Assembly (NCBI GenBank): GCA_022627515.1
Contig: JAKEGK010000134.1
Coordinates: 1-43,908, forward strand
Direction: 5' to 3'
Source: Gammaproteobacteria bacterium
Lineage (GTDB): Bacteria; Pseudomonadota; Gammaproteobacteria; SZUA-152
Length of the DNA: 43,908 nt
Shown: positions 40,601-43,908 of the stretch, piece after piece
Numbering within the stretch: the stretch's first letter is position 1
Layout: the number at the start of each line of letters is the position of its first letter
The notes under the pieces: model-generated
What the model saw: only the letters and a program-made list of their open reading frames with translations
Database searches by the model: none
Told to the model about the DNA's origin: nothing
Position numbers and translations under genes: made by a program

Positions 40601-40767
40601 AAGGCGTGATGATGGTGTCCGGGGAGATGACACTGGAACAGGTGGCTAACGCCATCCATCCGCATCCCACCCAGACGGAAATGTTTGGCGAAATGGCGCG
40701 GCGTTTGTTGAGCCGTTTGCGCCGCAGCAGCCAGCAAAAACAAAAAGCCGCAGCCGCCGCAAAATAA
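37684..40767 (+). CDS. Fused dihydrolipoamide acetyltransferase (E2, two lipoyl domains) - dihydrolipoamide dehydrogenase (E3)
   Basis: 1027 aa uninterrupted ORF: lipoyl domains ETDKAIMDVEV x2, PSBD YATPFARKLA, E2 core ending DHRVVNGAEVAQYL, then DYDVVIIGGGPGGEDCARDLASHG, GGECLWRGCIPSKAW, FAVGDVIG, HPHPTQTEMFGE. Confidence 0.95.
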   Translation: MSEPYVIKMPQLSDTMTEGVVVSWEKQIGDKVERGDIVATVETDKAIMDVEVFREGYLSGPIANVDSVVAVGDAIAYLVANAGEAQGAEAKAPITAAESKAAPEPVSRKPAGASHVIKMPQLSDTMTEGVVVSWEKKLGDRIERGDVVAQVETDKAIMDVEVFREGYLSGPIAEVDSVLPVGGAMAYLVDDASQVIKEGSVTTVAAKDEDVTSPSKQDKRHLIAAAHPAPGHKAPELHMIVTGKPAARPDNKYATPFARKLAGSLHVNLNTLKGSGANGVIVAADVRRAQPLQRPSEVMEVTPAHVMPEVQVPGHGRPMTAMERAVSHSMTASLTMPTFRVSINAQPAALIKASKAKGVSVTVAIAKACALAMKKHPTINWCYQPVDKLVERDQVDVGMAVAAEGGGLVVPVLRHCESRSLEELHEIWSDLVDRGRRRRLAPEEYANPTFMVSNMGMLGVSYFDAIPTPGTAAILAISSAGPEGMPLTVTADHRVVNGAEVAQYLNTLKQKIENPEEWMGPIGPAIPEGDWDYDVVIIGGGPGGEDCARDLASHGLKVAMINDSKYPGGECLWRGCIPSKAWRAAADRIRDRAHDEHLGVEGTTKAKLNWEKLEATRRHVLETRGDMALKTDTGVRIKVIQGFALFETDHRVFVDTSGNSDNPHKRAKQGDGSKGEHITFGAAVIATGAPPFVPPIPGAIDGLKTGDVLTSDTVWFLETVPKKIGIIGGGAIGVEMAQIFQDFGAEVVLVEGKDRILAEVEPEIAKQLTEVLNSDPNIKIFTSAKVEEIKHRSNKRKTQLVFESVEGSKHRYACDYVLMATGKRPDLNPLQLQNAGVQMENGVIKADARCRTSVPHIFAVGDVIGGYMLAHTAGQQGRVAAANLLGEDMKYDQNKDSGVIFTRPEAAFVGLSAEQAKAQGIDAVEVKMPMNIDAKAMINNELHGMIKIVADKKNHRVIGVHYLADHANTLVGEGVMMVSGEMTLEQVANAIHPHPTQTEMFGEMARRLLSRLRRSSQQKQKAAAAAK
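37699..38250 (+). repeat. Tandem duplication of the lipoyl domain, 330-bp period (37699-37920 and 38029-38250)
   Basis: VIKMPQLSDTMTEGVVVSWEK...ETDKAIMDVEVFREGYLSGPIA nearly identical in both copies. Confidence 0.93.
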
Positions 40768-41023
40768 ATCTAATCATTTTTCAGCATTCGGGCGCTTGTT
40801 TCACTCATACTGTATTAGCGGGTAATCAGGCGCCCATTGCCCGTCTTTTTCTGTCCCAAAATTAAGGCGTGGCAACATGGATAGTCTTGCAATTATATTG
40901 CACGGGTTTTCTTGAAATTTGGCAGAAATATGTGAATCGGATCACTCCAGAAACCGCCGTTTCGACCGCTATTCCAGACCAAGCAGGGTATATTTTGTAA
41001 CATCAACCAAAGGAACAATTGCG

Positions 41024-41530
41024 ATGGGTGCGGCGGCAGAAGATCTTTCCATGGAGCTGATCGGCGAAGGTGAGTCTTTTAAGCATGAATTGTGCGACAT
41101 GATTGAAAGCGCGCAAATGTTTAATGACTGTCCCCGTTCGGACACGGAAATCATTGCCAGTTATGCCCGCGCTTACAGCGTGAAAAAGGGAACTACGATT
41201 TTCAAGGAAGGGGGCAAAGGCAGTTTTATGTGCCTCGTGATTGATGGCAGGGTCGATGTGTACAAGGAAAACGACGGCAACGCCAAGCGCCTGACCACCA
41301 TTCGCCCCGGCAAGACCATGGGTGAGATGGCGCTGCTGGATGAATTACCGCATTCCGCCACCACCATTGCCGTGGAAGATACCACCCTGGTGCTGATCAC
41401 CAAATTTCATTTCGATCGATTAAACGAAGAGTATCCCGCGTTAGGCAACCGGATATTAAAAAAAATCGCCAAACTGCTGAGCTTGCGTCTGCGACAAACC
41501 ACCGGCATCCTTTCCGACTATCTCGAATAG
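41024..41530 (+). CDS. Cyclic nucleotide-binding (CRP/cNMP) domain protein
   Basis: YSVKKGTTIFKEGGKGSFMCLVIDGRVDVYKENDG, GKTMGEMALLDELPHSATTIA; no evident HTH; start inferred at ATG 41024 after AAAGGAAC. Confidence 0.85.
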   Translation: MGAAAEDLSMELIGEGESFKHELCDMIESAQMFNDCPRSDTEIIASYARAYSVKKGTTIFKEGGKGSFMCLVIDGRVDVYKENDGNAKRLTTIRPGKTMGEMALLDELPHSATTIAVEDTTLVLITKFHFDRLNEEYPALGNRILKKIAKLLSLRLRQTTGILSDYLE

Positions 41531-41715
41531 CCGTTCCTTACTTTTGCCATTCAGTGCCTTAGCCAGAATCCATCCCGCCAATCACTGCAAGCCGGGAGTT
41601 TTGCTACTGAAAAAAGAGTGAAGTTGCCTACCTAAAAATCAGGTTTCATCGTCTGCGTTAAACCCCTATAATCCCGGATTCCTACGTATATGTTCCATCA
41701 GGCAGAAAGGTTAGT

Positions 41716-42936
41716 ATGGCAAGAGTGGCAAAAGCAGATGTTAAAAAAGTGGTATTGGCTTATTCCGGGGGGCTCGATACCTCCATTATCCTGAAGTGGC
41801 TGCAGGACGAATATCACTGTGAAGTGGTGACGTTCACTGCGGATATCGGGCAAGGTGAAGAGGTGGAGCCTGCCCGGCAAAAAGCCCGTGCAGCCGGAGC
41901 AAAAGAAATCTACGTCGACGATCTGCGCGAAGAGTTTGCCCGCGACTTTGTATTCCCCATGTTTCGCGCCAATGCAATTTACGAAGGCGAATATCTATTG
42001 GGCACGTCCATCGCCCGTCCCCTGATCGCCAAGCGGCAAATCGAAATCGCCAATGAAACAGGAGCCGACGCGGTCGCGCATGGCGCAACCGGTAAAGGCA
42101 ACGACCAGGTTCGTTTTGAACTGGGATATTACGCGCTAAAACCCGAAATTCGCGTTATCGCACCCTGGCGCGAGTGGGATCTTAATTCCCGTACAAAATT
42201 GCTGGAATACGCCGAGCAGCACGGTATCAGCGTGGAGAAAAAACGCGGCAAGGAATCACCTTATTCCATGGATGCGAATCTGCTGCATATCTCCTACGAA
42301 GGTGGTGTCCTCGAAAACACCTGGACTGAGGCGGAAGAAGACATGTGGCGCTGGACAGTTTCGCCGGAAAAGGCGCCGGACGAACCCACCATGTTGGAAC
42401 TGACTTACCGTCAGGGTGACATCGTCGAAATCGACGGCAAGGCTATGAGTCCGGCGCAAGTCATGGAAAAGCTGAACAAACTGGCGGCGGCAAACGGTAT
42501 TGGCCGGGCGGATATCGTGGAAAACCGTTATGTGGGTATCAAATCCCGGGGCTGTTATGAAACGCCTGCGGGAACCGTTATGCTGAAGGCGCACCGGGCC
42601 ATCGAGTCCATTACTCTGGATCGGGAAATCGCCCACCTGAAGGACGACATAATGCCCCGCTACGCCAGCCTTATTTACAATGGGTACTGGTGGACGCCGG
42701 AACGAAAGGCCTTGCAATCGCTGATTGATGCTTCCCAGTCAACTGTTAATGGCCGGGTGCGTATTAAATTATATAAAGGTAATGTAATTATCCTGGGCCG
42801 GGATTCTGAAACCGATAGTCTGTTTAACGCCCGGATTGCGACTTTCGAAGACGACGCGGGTGCTTACAATCAGAAGGACGCGGAAGGTTTCATTAAAATC
42901 AACGCCCTGCGGCTCAGATTGGCCGCACGCTCCTAA
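41716..42936 (+). CDS. argG: Argininosuccinate synthase
   Basis: 406 aa; [49 protein letters not shown]. Confidence 0.98.
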   Translation: MARVAKADVKKVVLAYSGGLDTSIILKWLQDEYHCEVVTFTADIGQGEEVEPARQKARAAGAKEIYVDDLREEFARDFVFPMFRANAIYEGEYLLGTSIARPLIAKRQIEIANETGADAVAHGATGKGNDQVRFELGYYALKPEIRVIAPWREWDLNSRTKLLEYAEQHGISVEKKRGKESPYSMDANLLHISYEGGVLENTWTEAEEDMWRWTVSPEKAPDEPTMLELTYRQGDIVEIDGKAMSPAQVMEKLNKLAAANGIGRADIVENRYVGIKSRGCYETPAGTVMLKAHRAIESITLDREIAHLKDDIMPRYASLIYNGYWWTPERKALQSLIDASQSTVNGRVRIKLYKGNVIILGRDSETDSLFNARIATFEDDAGAYNQKDAEGFIKINALRLRLAARS

Positions 42937-43117
42937 ATACCTGCTAGTATTAATGAATTATCAGTTACCACTGTTTTACCTTTTGACGGACCGATTAAAA
43001 AATGTACAATGGAACTGTATAGCCAATGAGTAATTCTTTATTGGTAAAGCAACGAAAGAGTGGCATAGTATCGATGATAACGATAAGCTCATTCGTTGAC
43101 GCATACGTAGCAAAACG

Positions 43118-43908
43118 GTGGTCACATTGCAGCATCAGCTCAATTTAGTAAATGGTATCAGCAAAGGCGAATTGCTCCAGATCACAACGGTCAGAGGCGA
43201 GGGTGCGTTTGCGCTGGATAATGACGGCAAGCTTTTATTTCTTAATGAAGCGGCTGAGCGTCTGTTGGGTTGGCAGACATCCAACCTGTTGGGTAAAAAT
43301 TTTTTTGATGCTGTCAAATTCAAAGTAGATGCCATTGCGTCACTTGGCGCAACAGAGTGCGCCGCTGTTAAAAGTGTCGGCTGTTCCCATTTACACAAAG
43401 GCGCCAACATTACCCGCAAAGACGGTTCCATCCTTTCGATAGTGTTCGTCACTCTTCCGTTGTTCGACAAAGGCCGCGTATGCGGCAAGGTGTTCGTTTT
43501 TCGTGAATACAAGAATGCCAGCATAGAAGAAGAGTTGTACCGCAGCATTATTGAAGGTGCGGGAAGCGCGATTATCAAGCTGGATCTGTCCGGAAAAATC
43601 GTGTTCGCAAATCAATACGCCAATGATTTATTTGGCAATAACATTGAAGCAAATCTTCCCACCAAAGTGGTTACGGCGTTGCAGCAGGATCCTGACTCGT
43701 TGACCAGCCAGATGTGCATCAGGAAGCAATGCCGCACCTGCAATGGCCGCAGCAAAATGATTTCCTGGACAGTCAGGGTATTGCACGGTATCAGCGCAAA
43801 GGTGGTTGGCGTGATCTGTGTGGGCAATGATGTTACGGAAAATCAGCAAACCCAACAGGGGGCGCAGAACAGAAACAGCGAGTTATTACCCGATAAAGCG
43901 CTCACCCA
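43118..43908 (+). CDS. PAS-domain sensory protein, 3' truncated by window edge
   Basis: Open frame from about 43100 to the window end, absent from the ORF track because it has no stop; EGAFALDNDGKLLFLNEAAERLLGWQTSNLLGKNFFD and SIIEGAGSAIIKLDLSGKIVFANQYANDLFG...ICVGNDVTENQ (two PAS domains); start codon uncertain (GTG 43118 or TTG 43127). Confidence 0.8.
   Translation, partial: MVTLQHQLNLVNGISKGELLQITTVRGEGAFALDNDGKLLFLNEAAERLLGWQTSNLLGKNFFDAVKFKVDAIASLGATECAAVKSVGCSHLHKGANITRKDGSILSIVFVTLPLFDKGRVCGKVFVFREYKNASIEEELYRSIIEGAGSAIIKLDLSGKIVFANQYANDLFGNNIEANLPTKVVTALQQDPDSLTSQMCIRKQCRTCNGRSKMISWTVRVLHGISAKVVGVICVGNDVTENQQTQQGAQNRNSELLPDKALT

Noticed and set aside
40081-40743. 220-aa minus-strand ORF antisense to the E3 domain
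   Set aside because: His-rich composition is the reverse complement of conserved E3 codons; not an independent gene.
40919-41023. N-terminal extension of the cNMP-binding protein (TTG start)
   Set aside because: ATG at 41024 has a better RBS (AAAGGAAC); upstream 35 aa look non-coding.

Overview
This window looks like a chromosomal segment of a chemolithoautotrophic proteobacterium, probably gammaproteobacterial (inferred from gene content only). Reading + strand order: (1) the 3' end of a form I RuBisCO operon, cbbL(partial)-cbbS-cbbQ-cbbO, with strong hairpins between cbbL/cbbS and cbbS/cbbQ. (2) An AT-rich stretch with ORFan-like reading frames. (3) A large copper-handling region: CusF-like protein, TolC/CusC-like, CusB-like with a heavy-metal-binding domain and a pentapeptide repeat, CusA, a His-rich DUF2231 protein, a lipoprotein-type cytochrome c, DUF302, a CopZ-like HMA protein and a CopA P-type ATPase. 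(4) Housekeeping genes: ilvD, an SH3-domain protein, a dihaem cytochrome c, an FbpC-like ABC ATPase, argF, argD, a PuuD-like membrane protein with a probable 28-aa single-TM microprotein upstream, an orphan HyuB-like protein, an AsnB/NAGGN-amidotransferase-like protein, grxD, rnt, pyrC, rsmE, a DUF4442 protein, an inositol monophosphatase-family protein and DUF2797. (5) A pyruvate dehydrogenase operon in which E2 and E3 appear fused in one 1027-aa ORF. (6) A cNMP-binding protein, argG and a truncated PAS-domain protein running off the end. I saw no convincing CRISPR array, prophage, transposase, rRNA or tRNA. The most interesting signals are the E2-E3 fusion with an altered E2 active-site motif, three structured intergenic elements that look like dispersed repeats or structured RNAs, the spaced GTTAAC repeats in the PDH operon, and the 28-aa microprotein. 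All identifications come from reading motifs by eye; no database search was run.
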